A DNA stretch of 16,056 nucleotides, taken from the NCBI GenBank assembly GCA_021838585.1, contig JAKCDE010000023.1, positions 1-16,056 on the forward strand, in the 5' to 3' direction. Within the stretch, counting starts at the first letter, position 1; the number at the start of each line of letters is the position of its first letter. This document shows, one piece after another, positions 6,977 through 14,319 of the stretch. Made by a program: the position numbers and the translations under genes. The notes under the pieces were generated by a model that saw only the letters and a program-made list of their open reading frames with translations, did not search any database and was not told the DNA's origin. The DNA comes from Nitrospirota bacterium (GTDB lineage: Bacteria; Nitrospirota_A; Leptospirillia; Leptospirillales; Leptospirillaceae).

Positions 6977-9900
6977 ATGGCCTCAGGGAAAGCTGACCGC
7001 AGTCGGGAGCAATCCGCGGAACGAGCCGCACTCCTTCGCCTCCACGGAGATGTCATTCTCCAGGCCTTGACTGACCCGGTCTGCGTCCTCGATCATAAGG
7101 GAACACTCCTCGAGGCCAGCGATTCTTTCTGCCATCTTCTGGAAACTCCCCGCGCCGACCTCCTGGGAAAACATGCCTCCAAATGGGACAGGCGAATCCA
7201 TTCTCCCCGAAAAGGCGGGACGGATTTTCCCGAAGGAAGAATGCCCGCTCTTTTCCGCCGAAGGGACGCATCCCTGATCCCGGTCGAGGCCGAATACGCC
7301 TGCATGAAGCTCGAGGACCATTGCTTCATCCATCTTTCGGCTCACCCGGCGTCTGGTTCCCTCTTGCAGTCCGACGACTCCTTCCTTTTCGAAAACAACG
7401 CCGCCGGAATTCTGCTCCTCGACCAGGACGCGCGCATCCGGAAGGGAAATCCGGCATTCTGGCGCCTCACCGGATACACTCCGGGGGATATTTCGGGGCT
7501 CCCCTTCTCCCTGCTCCTCGATCTACCCGAAACCTCCCGGGACTTCCTCCACCTGATCCATAACATCCTCCTCGGCAAACAGATTCGGGCGAGCCTGCGG
7601 CTCCGGCGGAAGGACGGCACGACCCTCTGGGCCGAAACCTCGGGAAATCCCGCCCGCATGGAGGACCGTCGGGACGGGGCCATGCTGGTCCTGCTCGACA
7701 TGACAGATTTCCACGAATCCCGCGAAAAGATGGAGCGACAGCTCGCCGAAGATCCCATGACCGGCCTCCCGAACCGCCACGGACTTGAGAACGCACTCAG
7801 CGGAGCCCTCGCGCGAGCCAAGAGAAAGGGGACTGTCTTTGCGGTCTGCGCACTCGACGTCGACGATTTCCGCCCGATCAACGATCGCCTCGGAGCCCAG
7901 AAAGGCGACGCGATTCTGGGAGAGCTCGCAAAGAGGCTTCGTCGACAGCTTCGGGGAAGCGATTTCGTGGCCCGTATCGGCGGAGACGAGTTCGGCCTCG
8001 TCGTCGAGGATCTCTCCCTCGAAAAAACGACGAGCCAGTTGTCCCACATCCTCAACAGAATCCATCAGGCCATCGAAACGCCTTTTCCCGTCGGGCCCGT
8101 CGGGGAGGAGGAAGAAATCCAGGTCAACATCAGTATGGGCATCGCCCTCTTTCCCTCAAACGGCGATGACGGGGAAACACTCATCCGGCAGGCCGATGCT
8201 GCCCTCTATCAGGCAAAATCGGCAAAGGGGTCCCGTTCCCAGTGGTGGTCTTTCGGGACCTCCCTTCCAGCAATAACGGCACCCGAATCCTCCTTCGACG
8301 CTTACGGGGCGGACACCAAAGAGCTTCTTCGACGGCATCAGACCCACATCGAGGCGGTGATCGTCGAGTTCGTGGAGGCCTTCTTTGCCCAGATCGAACA
8401 AGACACGGAACAAAAAAACCTCCTGAAAGAGCAGGACGAGGGAGAGCTGCAAAAAATCGCCTCCCTCCAGGCCAACCATCTCCGCGTTCTTCTCTCCGCC
8501 GACACGACCCGGGAGATGATCGTTGAATCGGCAAAAAAAACAGGTCGGGTCCATGCCCTGATCGGTGTCAACGGGGCCATGCTCACCCAATCCATGGCCC
8601 TTTACCGCCGACTCCTGGCCGACCATCTCAACCAGACCTTTCTGACAGCCCGCGACCGCTATCGGCTCCTTCTCGCCAACGAGATCCGTCTTCAGGACGA
8701 TCTCCAGGAGGAGCTTCGCGCCGGAATCGAGGTCTCGGGAGAGTATTTTTCCGTCCTCTCCGCCCCTCTGCCACCCCAGGGAGCCCTCTGGGCCGATACT
8801 CGAAGGGCTGAGGTGGCCCTCCTGGGAGCCCTCCCCTCCATTGCCTGCGTCTTCCTGATGCGCGTCAACAGCAAAGGCACCTTCGTTGTCGAGGACAGTG
8901 CCGGGCCGAAGGGCCAGGAGGGGGCCACCATCATGCGCAACCCTCAGTTCGAGGCCGTCGTCGACCCCGACTCTCCCCGGGGGATGGGACTCATCGCCTA
9001 CTCATGGAGAAGTCTTTCCCCCCAAAAAATATCGAACTACCAGAAGGATCCACGGGTCGCCCACTGGCGGGACATCGCTATCCCCCTCGGCATCCGGTCG
9101 GCCATTTCGATTCCGATCCGGAATCCGGACGGAACGGCCGTGGCCGTCCTTTCGCTCTACGGAACCTACCCCAACCAGTTCGATACACCGTGGAGCGTCC
9201 AGTTCGCGAGGGGCCTTTCCCAGCGATGGGAAAAAATCTGGGAGCTGTGCCGGGCCCCTGCCAGCGTCATCCCCGAGGATCAGGCCGCCGACTTCCGACA
9301 CGAACTTTTCTCCGGGGGACTCTCGATGTACATGCAGCCCGTCTTCGACCTCGCCACGGGGCTCCCCGTCAAGGTGGAAGCCCTGGCGCGCCTGGTCAGG
9401 CCATCGGGAGAGGTCGTCGCCCCGGGTTATTTTCTCCCGTCCCTGGGAGACACCGAGCTTGATCGACTCTTTCGGGCGGGACTGGACGAGGCTCTGGCCT
9501 GGATCCCCCGATGGGAGTCCCAGAACCTTCATCTGGACATTTCGATCAACCTCCCTCCGGGAACGCTTCGCGACCCGGACTGTCCGAAGTGGGTGGAAGA
9601 GGCCCTTCACCGCCACGGGGTCGACCCCAAACGCCTGACCCTCGAACTTCTCGAGAACCGGGAAATAGACCCGAAGACCCAGGACGAAGCCATAGAAAGG
9701 TTGCTGCGCCTGGGGGTCAAGCTCGCCATGGACGATCTCGGCTCGGGATTCAGCAGTCTCCAGCGTCTGGCCACCCTTCCCTTTGACAACATCAAGGTCG
9801 ACCAGGGGCTTCTCAAGAGAATCTATGTCGCCCCCCTCCACACTCTCAGCATGATCGGAACCATCATCAGGATGGGACAGGATTTCGAACGGATCGTCAT

Positions 9901-10309
9901 CGTCGAGGGACTCGAGGATCAGGCGATGGTCGAGGCGACAAGGATCCTCGGTGGCTCCTTCGGTCAGGGATATGCCCTTGCCCATCCAATGCCGGCCGAC
10001 CACATCCTCGAATGGAGCCGAAGCCTCCACCCTTCCCTTTCACCCGGTCTCATCACGACCTATCTGGGAGCTCTCTCCTATCACCGCTGGATGCACACCC
10101 TTCCTGCCGGACCCGGTCTCTCGGAAATCGACCGATGTCCCCTTTCTCCCTTTCTCTCCCGGACCGCAGACGGAGACCGGAGAGGAATCCTCGCCCACGA
10201 GAGTTTCCACAAAAACGGTCCAAACGACCTCTCCGCACGGGAACTGACCGACTGGCTCGTCGAGCGGATACGCATAGAAAAAACCCACAAATCAGTCCAG
10301 TCCTCCTGA
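6977..10309 (+). CDS. PAS-PAS-GGDEF-globin-like-GAF-EAL c-di-GMP cyclase/phosphodiesterase
   Basis: The 1110-residue soluble protein has two PAS domains (about 22-130 and 139-255). A GGDEF domain follows (about 259-430) with intact GGDEF at 335-339 and the upstream inhibitory-site RxxD (RGSD). Residues about 446-590 are an all-helical segment resembling globin-coupled sensors, with GRVHALIGV (H526 as candidate proximal His) and VEAFFAQI, where the usual B-helix Tyr is Phe470. A GAF-like domain spans about 611-770. The EAL domain (about 780-1020) has EAL at 801-803, an SINLPPG Asn, LELLE, MDDLGSGFSS, NIKVDQ, VEGLED and GQGYA, so its catalytic set appears complete. The tail has H1036, C1054, H1074 and H1078 in a CZB-like pattern. 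It should make and degrade c-di-GMP in response to ligand or gas signals. ATG 6977 follows GGAGCGGAG; the long upstream extension lacks support. Confidence 0.9.
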   Translation: MASGKADRSREQSAERAALLRLHGDVILQALTDPVCVLDHKGTLLEASDSFCHLLETPRADLLGKHASKWDRRIHSPRKGGTDFPEGRMPALFRRRDASLIPVEAEYACMKLEDHCFIHLSAHPASGSLLQSDDSFLFENNAAGILLLDQDARIRKGNPAFWRLTGYTPGDISGLPFSLLLDLPETSRDFLHLIHNILLGKQIRASLRLRRKDGTTLWAETSGNPARMEDRRDGAMLVLLDMTDFHESREKMERQLAEDPMTGLPNRHGLENALSGALARAKRKGTVFAVCALDVDDFRPINDRLGAQKGDAILGELAKRLRRQLRGSDFVARIGGDEFGLVVEDLSLEKTTSQLSHILNRIHQAIETPFPVGPVGEEEEIQVNISMGIALFPSNGDDGETLIRQADAALYQAKSAKGSRSQWWSFGTSLPAITAPESSFDAYGADTKELLRRHQTHIEAVIVEFVEAFFAQIEQDTEQKNLLKEQDEGELQKIASLQANHLRVLLSADTTREMIVESAKKTGRVHALIGVNGAMLTQSMALYRRLLADHLNQTFLTARDRYRLLLANEIRLQDDLQEELRAGIEVSGEYFSVLSAPLPPQGALWADTRRAEVALLGALPSIACVFLMRVNSKGTFVVEDSAGPKGQEGATIMRNPQFEAVVDPDSPRGMGLIAYSWRSLSPQKISNYQKDPRVAHWRDIAIPLGIRSAISIPIRNPDGTAVAVLSLYGTYPNQFDTPWSVQFARGLSQRWEKIWELCRAPASVIPEDQAADFRHELFSGGLSMYMQPVFDLATGLPVKVEALARLVRPSGEVVAPGYFLPSLGDTELDRLFRAGLDEALAWIPRWESQNLHLDISINLPPGTLRDPDCPKWVEEALHRHGVDPKRLTLELLENREIDPKTQDEAIERLLRLGVKLAMDDLGSGFSSLQRLATLPFDNIKVDQGLLKRIYVAPLHTLSMIGTIIRMGQDFERIVIVEGLEDQAMVEATRILGGSFGQGYALAHPMPADHILEWSRSLHPSLSPGLITTYLGALSYHRWMHTLPAGPGLSEIDRCPLSPFLSRTADGDRRGILAHESFHKNGPNDLSARELTDWLVERIRIEKTHKSVQSS

Positions 10310-10392
10310 CGCCTCCGGACATGACCTCTCCATTCGGCCAGTCCCCCGCATCCTCTGCCAGGGGGAAGGACATTCAAGCGCCATTTTTTTTC

Positions 10393-10422
10393 TTGACACC
10401 ACCGGAATGCCCTTGTTACACT
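10393..10422 (+). promoter_or_regulatory. Sigma70-type promoter upstream of the NYN gene
   Basis: TTGACA (10393-10398) is a perfect -35 and TACACT (10417-10422) is a good -10, with an 18-base spacer. Transcription would begin near 10429. It is the clearest promoter in the window and drives the short hairpin leader and then the NYN gene. Confidence 0.7.
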
Positions 10423-10428
10423 TTGAAC

Positions 10429-10487
10429 CGGACGAAATGTCCGCTTACTTAGTTTATTGGGAGCCCCGTTTAGGGGCTCTTTCATTT
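10429..10487 (+). ncRNA. Short structured leader or small RNA
   Basis: Between the predicted start near 10429 and the terminator there are two hairpins: CGGAC-GAAAT-GTCCG (10429-10443), then the GC-rich stem at 10461-10479. No ORF with a Shine-Dalgarno fits in this span. It could be a free-standing RNA of about 58 bases, or a 5' leader in which the terminator attenuates the NYN gene. No known RNA family is recognised. Confidence 0.4.
10461..10487 (+). terminator. Intrinsic terminator/attenuator before the NYN gene
   Basis: GAGCCCC (10461-10467) and GGGGCTC (10473-10479) form a perfect 7-bp stem with a 5-base loop, followed by TTTCATTT. It lies downstream of the 10393 promoter and 84 bases before the NYN start codon, so it more likely attenuates that transcript than ends the gene stopping at 10309. 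A weaker C5/G5 hairpin at 10343-10365 lies nearer the latter stop but lacks an adjacent T-tract. Confidence 0.65.
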
Positions 10488-10570
10488 CCGATCCTTCTCT
10501 CCTCAATGAGACCTTTCTTCCCATTGCCGCCACCCGACGCGAATCGGATTTTCCACCGGAGAATGCATCC

Positions 10571-11425
10571 ATGGACATCCTGAAAACGGTCATCTTCATC
10601 GACGGCCAGAATTTCAAGAAAGATCTCCAGAAATTTCGCTTCAAGGCCGCCGGCCACAATCTTCCAGAATACCGCCTCGACGAAAAGCACTTCCTCTGGG
10701 AGAACTTTTTCCGCCAGGCCGTCGATGTCCTCTCCGACCAGACCCGAATTCCCCACCGTCTTCTCCGGGTATACTGGTACAACACCCAGGCCACGACACC
10801 CCTCCATCGCTATGATCGGGCCGTCCGGGACATCATCGACGAATACCGGGAGGTCTATCCCGACCTGACCCCCGCGCTGGTCGAATCACTCGCCCAGCGG
10901 TGGCACCAGCATCAGCGGGAGCTTCTGTCCAGGGCCAAGGAGGAGGTTTTCGACGACATCCAGAAACGGACCTCCTTTCTCGAGTTCAAGTATGTCGGAC
11001 AACTCGTTCTCCGGCCCTACAAGGTCAAGGAGCTTGTGCGTGACAAGGAGGGAACGTTTCTCTACCAGGGGACGGTGGAAGGGGAAAAAGGCGTCGACAT
11101 CGGAATCACGATCGACATGATTTCAAAGATGGCCCATTACGACGCGGCGGTTCTCATTTCGGGGGACACCGACTTCATTCCGCTGATCCAGTATCTCAAG
11201 GACTCGCTCAAACTCGTCTACTCTCTCTCCCTTTCCCGGGGCGAACCCGGACAACTTCAGCTGTTTTCGCCCCAGATCAAGAATGCGGTCGACTATTTTC
11301 ACGTGGTTCCGGAGAAGGACATGCTCGGCCGCTATCTCGACCGCAAATCCGGGATTCCTCCCATCATTCTGAGCGAGATCGACCGCCGTCTTTCGGAGCT
11401 GGTCCCGACAAAGACCGACGGCTGA
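10571..11425 (+). CDS. NYN-domain (LabA/DUF88-like) putative ribonuclease
   Basis: The 284-residue protein carries the PIN-like NYN fold, typical of metal-dependent RNA nucleases. Acidic residues fall in the expected places: FIDGQN (D11), GVDIGITIDM (D176 and D182) and SGDTDFIPLI (D199 and D201). The order and spacing are those of LabA-type proteins. An insertion of about 100 residues between the first and second acidic blocks is helical and charged (residues about 75-150), longer than in minimal NYN proteins. The ATG at 10571 follows GGAG (10558-10561) by 9 bases; the frame opens earlier, but that stretch overlaps the leader terminator. The gene converges on the NERD gene with only 17 bases between stops. 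The substrate is unknown. Confidence 0.85.
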   Translation: MDILKTVIFIDGQNFKKDLQKFRFKAAGHNLPEYRLDEKHFLWENFFRQAVDVLSDQTRIPHRLLRVYWYNTQATTPLHRYDRAVRDIIDEYREVYPDLTPALVESLAQRWHQHQRELLSRAKEEVFDDIQKRTSFLEFKYVGQLVLRPYKVKELVRDKEGTFLYQGTVEGEKGVDIGITIDMISKMAHYDAAVLISGDTDFIPLIQYLKDSLKLVYSLSLSRGEPGQLQLFSPQIKNAVDYFHVVPEKDMLGRYLDRKSGIPPIILSEIDRRLSELVPTKTDG

Positions 11426-11442
11426 CCGCATCACAGGTTCCG

Positions 11443-13092
11443 TCAGATGGAGGGGGGATTTTTCCGGTAAAGCTCCCGTCCGTCGGTGTCCAGGACGATG
11501 GAGAGCACCTTCACCGATCCCATCATGGAGACGAAGGGCTTTCCGGAGGAGGTCCGTCCGGCATCGACAGCCTCGGGAGTCATCCAGACATTGACGTGGA
11601 CGGGAATGCCGCAACCCGCACAGGGAGCCTGGGCGATGATTCCGGAAACGTCGCCGGGAGGATAGGGAAAGGAAAAAAAGATCCCCCTGGGCGAAATGCT
11701 GGCCTTGAGTGGCCAATCCCTGAGAAGAACCTGGGAGTCGCAAAAAGGACAGGAGAGCCGCGTGGCGACTCCGATCTCGCCGCTCGGAAAGAGATTGCTT
11801 CCGTTTTCGCGGTCTCCGGGAAGCCTGACGGGCAATATCCCTGTCAGGTAGAAGGCATTTCGTCCCGTGTCGTACCGGACGAGGGTCGCCGATATCGAGA
11901 CCTTGAATCGCGAGATGGTAGAAACCAGCTTCATGTCTTCATTGATTCTCGCGCGGAACTTTTTCCGGAACTCCGGCTCCACCTTGGCCTTTTCACGGGT
12001 CCTGAGAGGGAAGGCGAGCGAGAGGAGATCCTTGTCGGGCGGGATCGACGGGTGCTGGCTGTAGAAAAGAAGCAGCAGGGCGTAGGGGGTGAGCTCCGGA
12101 TCCTTTCCGATGAGCTCCGGAAGAAGTTGCTCCTCATTCTTTTTCTGGATCAGGAGAACCTCTTTCCGGTTCTGGTAATACCATGTCACCGTCCCCGCCA
12201 TGAGAAGCAGCAGAAGAAATCCGGCCAGAAGAGGGAGAAGGAGGCTACGCGTCTCCGCTCCCCCTCGCCCGTTATGGAGCCGGAGAGAGGACAGGAGGCT
12301 CGTATGGGCCTCCTCAAGCCGCCGGCCGCATGCGTCCCTCTCCTCTTCCGGTAGTTCGATGCATGCCTGCTGGGCCTGATGTCGCTTGCGGTCGAGAATC
12401 CGCTCGTTCTGGGCCATCGAAAGATCGTCGAATCCTCCCACAGGGAACCTGAGAAGCCTCTCCGGAGAGTCGAAGTCGGAAACGACCAGCCCCAGAAGTT
12501 TGGCCACTTTCGCCGCATCGGAGGGGGTGACGGTCCCGGGAGCCATCTGGGCCAGAATCCCCGGAATCCTTGACAGGCAGGTCACGACGTAGCTGTGATC
12601 CCGGTTCGGAGGTTCATGAACGGAGAGCGTCCCGCTCTCGGTGAGCCGGGACAGATCGGCGTCGTCGGGAAAAACGATGAGGCCGGTCAAATAGAAGGGG
12701 ACCTTCCTGTCCCGCAGGAAGGAGGCCAGCGGGCCGATGCGATTCTTGATCTGGGTGATCGGGTTGGCGTGGCTCGAGCCCGAGACCAGGATAGTCTCCC
12801 TGCCCACCTGCCAGGAGGCGTTCAGGGTCCCGCTCACCTGTCCCGAGACATTCTTGCACTCCACCACGAAAAATCCGCGGTCCGTGGCCAGGAACCCGTC
12901 GATCTCCTTTTGGCCTACCGGAGTATAAATATTCCGCTCGTAGAAATAGACCACGACCCCCGCGGCCACGAAAGGATCGATCCATTCGGAATGATCCTGA
13001 CCCAGTGTCCCGGCGGACAATCCCGTCAGGCAGAACTGGCGGACCTCCTCCTCGAAACGTTCGGATGCCGGAAGCGACTTGAGGGATGCCAC
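11443..13092 (-). CDS. Membrane-anchored NERD-domain protein with zinc-ribbon-like C-terminus
   Basis: The 549-residue protein opens with a NERD (nuclease-related) domain. IYTPVGQKEIDGFLATDRG, then FFVVECKN, supplies the PD-(D/E)xK-type residues D65, E78 and K80, so a DNA-cleaving activity is plausible. A helical region leads to one strong membrane segment at about 283-305 (LLLPLLAGFLLLLLMAGTV). The remaining 240 residues are not recognised, but contain CPFC (448-451) and CAGC (491-494), a likely zinc ribbon. The GTG at 13092 was chosen because GGAG lies 5 bases upstream; the GTG at 13098 is almost on top of it. NERD proteins are widespread and poorly characterised, and some occur in defence or plasmid settings. 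Topology of the C-terminal part and the biological role are inference. Confidence 0.82.
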   Translation of the reverse strand: MASLKSLPASERFEEEVRQFCLTGLSAGTLGQDHSEWIDPFVAAGVVVYFYERNIYTPVGQKEIDGFLATDRGFFVVECKNVSGQVSGTLNASWQVGRETILVSGSSHANPITQIKNRIGPLASFLRDRKVPFYLTGLIVFPDDADLSRLTESGTLSVHEPPNRDHSYVVTCLSRIPGILAQMAPGTVTPSDAAKVAKLLGLVVSDFDSPERLLRFPVGGFDDLSMAQNERILDRKRHQAQQACIELPEEERDACGRRLEEAHTSLLSSLRLHNGRGGAETRSLLLPLLAGFLLLLLMAGTVTWYYQNRKEVLLIQKKNEEQLLPELIGKDPELTPYALLLLFYSQHPSIPPDKDLLSLAFPLRTREKAKVEPEFRKKFRARINEDMKLVSTISRFKVSISATLVRYDTGRNAFYLTGILPVRLPGDRENGSNLFPSGEIGVATRLSCPFCDSQVLLRDWPLKASISPRGIFFSFPYPPGDVSGIIAQAPCAGCGIPVHVNVWMTPEAVDAGRTSSGKPFVSMMGSVKVLSIVLDTDGRELYRKNPPSI

Positions 13093-13207
13093 ACACACTC
13101 CGTTCGATAGAGTTCAGAACCGATCGAAACCAAAATAAAAACCGGAGAAAACCGTTACTACCTAAGGAATCATATCCTACGAGAATATCACATCGGAGAA
13201 GACTTCG

Positions 13208-13330
13208 GTGACTGTTCCCCGGACCTTCCGGCCGGGGCTTCTAGGCGGAATGCGCCAAAGACTCCAGCCCGGGTCTTTCGATGTTGATGGCGGCGTCCAC
13301 ATCCCGGGGGAGACTGAGACCGCAATGAGG
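13208..13330 (-). ncRNA. Candidate omega RNA (TnpB guide RNA) at the right end
   Basis: TnpB proteins use an RNA derived from the 3' end of their own gene and the element's right end, with the guide taken from flanking DNA. The tnpB 3' end followed by a GC stem and terminal CAGTCAC fits this arrangement. The guide would start at 13207 on the minus strand (CGAAGTCTTCTCC and onward, to about 13188). The 5' boundary is a guess; the existence of the RNA is inferred from the family, not shown. Confidence 0.4.
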
Positions 13331-14266
13331 GCACAGGAAGACGCGAAGATGCAGGGGCATCTTCTGGCGGTGGCCGCACTGGGAACAGGTCTGGGAGGTG
13401 CAGGCGGGGTTCACTTTCCGGAACACTCGGCCAGCTTCCGCCCCTTTGTCCGAGAGGATGGAAAGAAACCCGGCCCACGCCGTGTCGTACAGGGTCCGGT
13501 TGACGGACCGGAAGGAGGTCATCTCCGAAGGACGGAGATCCGAGGCTGCGATGAAGCCGAATTCGCCGACAAGCCTGTTGGCCGTCTTGTGGAAGAAGTC
13601 GGTTCTCTGGTCGACGACCTTTTGATGGATCTTCTTTTTTCGTTCTCTTTCTTTGGTGCCTTTTTGCTGTCGGGAGAGTCCGCGCTGGGCCTGTTCGAGC
13701 CTTTTGGCGAAGATCTTCCCGTATTTGGGGGTCGGGACGACATCGCCGCGCGAGGTGGCGAGGAAGCCGGTCAGGCCGAGATCGATGCCGACGGAGAGGG
13801 GGCGGGACGGAAGAACCCGTGGGGAGAGCTGGTCGCAGGAGAAGCAGACGAACCGCTCTCCGCAGGAATTTCTCCGGATCGTGCAGGTCTTGATCTTTTC
13901 CCCGACGGGGATCTTGCCGACGCCGAAGATCCGGAGGATGTGGCCTTGGAGAGAAAACCCGGAATGGATGAAGGTGAAGGAATCGCAGCGGTCCCTGCCC
14001 TTTAAGCGGGGGAATCCGGGGGTCTGGCCCCGCTGGATCCGGAGGAAAAAGCCCTGGAACGCCTTCTCCACCCTTCGGGCCACGTCCTGGAGCACCTGGG
14101 AGTGGACCAACTCGAACGCGGACAGGAAGTTCCCGTAGTATCGGTAGGCCCGGATCCGCTGGTGGAGAAAATGGTTGGAGAGGATCCGGCAGGAGTCCAG
14201 AGTCTTCTCGAGGACCCGCTTCTGCGCTTTTGTCGGATACAGCCGGCACTTGAAGATCTTTTTCAT
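13241..14266 (-). CDS. tnpB: TnpB-like RNA-guided nuclease, RuvC-II glutamate missing
   Basis: The 341-residue protein matches OrfB/TnpB throughout: KCRLYPTKAQ at the N-terminus, RuvC-I in SVGIDLGLT (D162), the helical linker, TSQTCSQCGHRQK with C294/C297 and FLCPHCG with C312/C315 (zinc finger), and RuvC-III RDVDAAINI (D322). At the RuvC-II position, where active relatives read I-A-V-E-D-L, this copy reads IAASDL, so the catalytic Glu is Ser242 (codon 13541-13543). RuvC-III is also atypical (PRDVDAA instead of DRDVNAA). No obvious relocated Glu is seen in the zinc-finger region. DNA cleavage is therefore probably lost, while RNA-guided binding could persist. The ATG at 14266 has only a weak Shine-Dalgarno. 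The length is slightly short for the family, but both ends look intact. Confidence 0.9.
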   Translation of the reverse strand: MKKIFKCRLYPTKAQKRVLEKTLDSCRILSNHFLHQRIRAYRYYGNFLSAFELVHSQVLQDVARRVEKAFQGFFLRIQRGQTPGFPRLKGRDRCDSFTFIHSGFSLQGHILRIFGVGKIPVGEKIKTCTIRRNSCGERFVCFSCDQLSPRVLPSRPLSVGIDLGLTGFLATSRGDVVPTPKYGKIFAKRLEQAQRGLSRQQKGTKERERKKKIHQKVVDQRTDFFHKTANRLVGEFGFIAASDLRPSEMTSFRSVNRTLYDTAWAGFLSILSDKGAEAGRVFRKVNPACTSQTCSQCGHRQKMPLHLRVFLCPHCGLSLPRDVDAAINIERPGLESLAHSA

Positions 14267-14295
14267 GAGTTCATTCTAACACACCTGCGCCTTAT

Positions 14296-14319
14296 ATCCC
14301 CACGTCTCACGCCGGGGAT
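14296..14319 (-). repeat. Left-end hairpin of the IS200/IS605 element
   Basis: ATCCCC (14296-14301) and GGGGAT (14314-14319) pair around a 12-base loop, about 30 bases upstream of the tnpB start. Sub-terminal hairpins of this kind are recognised by TnpA in trans during transposition. The stop codon of the neighbouring lipoprotein gene (14307-14309) lies in the loop. Confidence 0.55.

Noticed and set aside
10343..10365. CCCCC/GGGGG hairpin after the c-di-GMP gene as its terminator
   Set aside because: The nearest T-run (about 10383) is nearly 20 bases away, so it does not meet the usual intrinsic-terminator layout; left as a weak possibility only.
13208..14005. Plus-strand frame opposite tnpB
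   Set aside because: It is antisense to a confidently identified TnpB and has a low-complexity Gly/Glu-rich translation.
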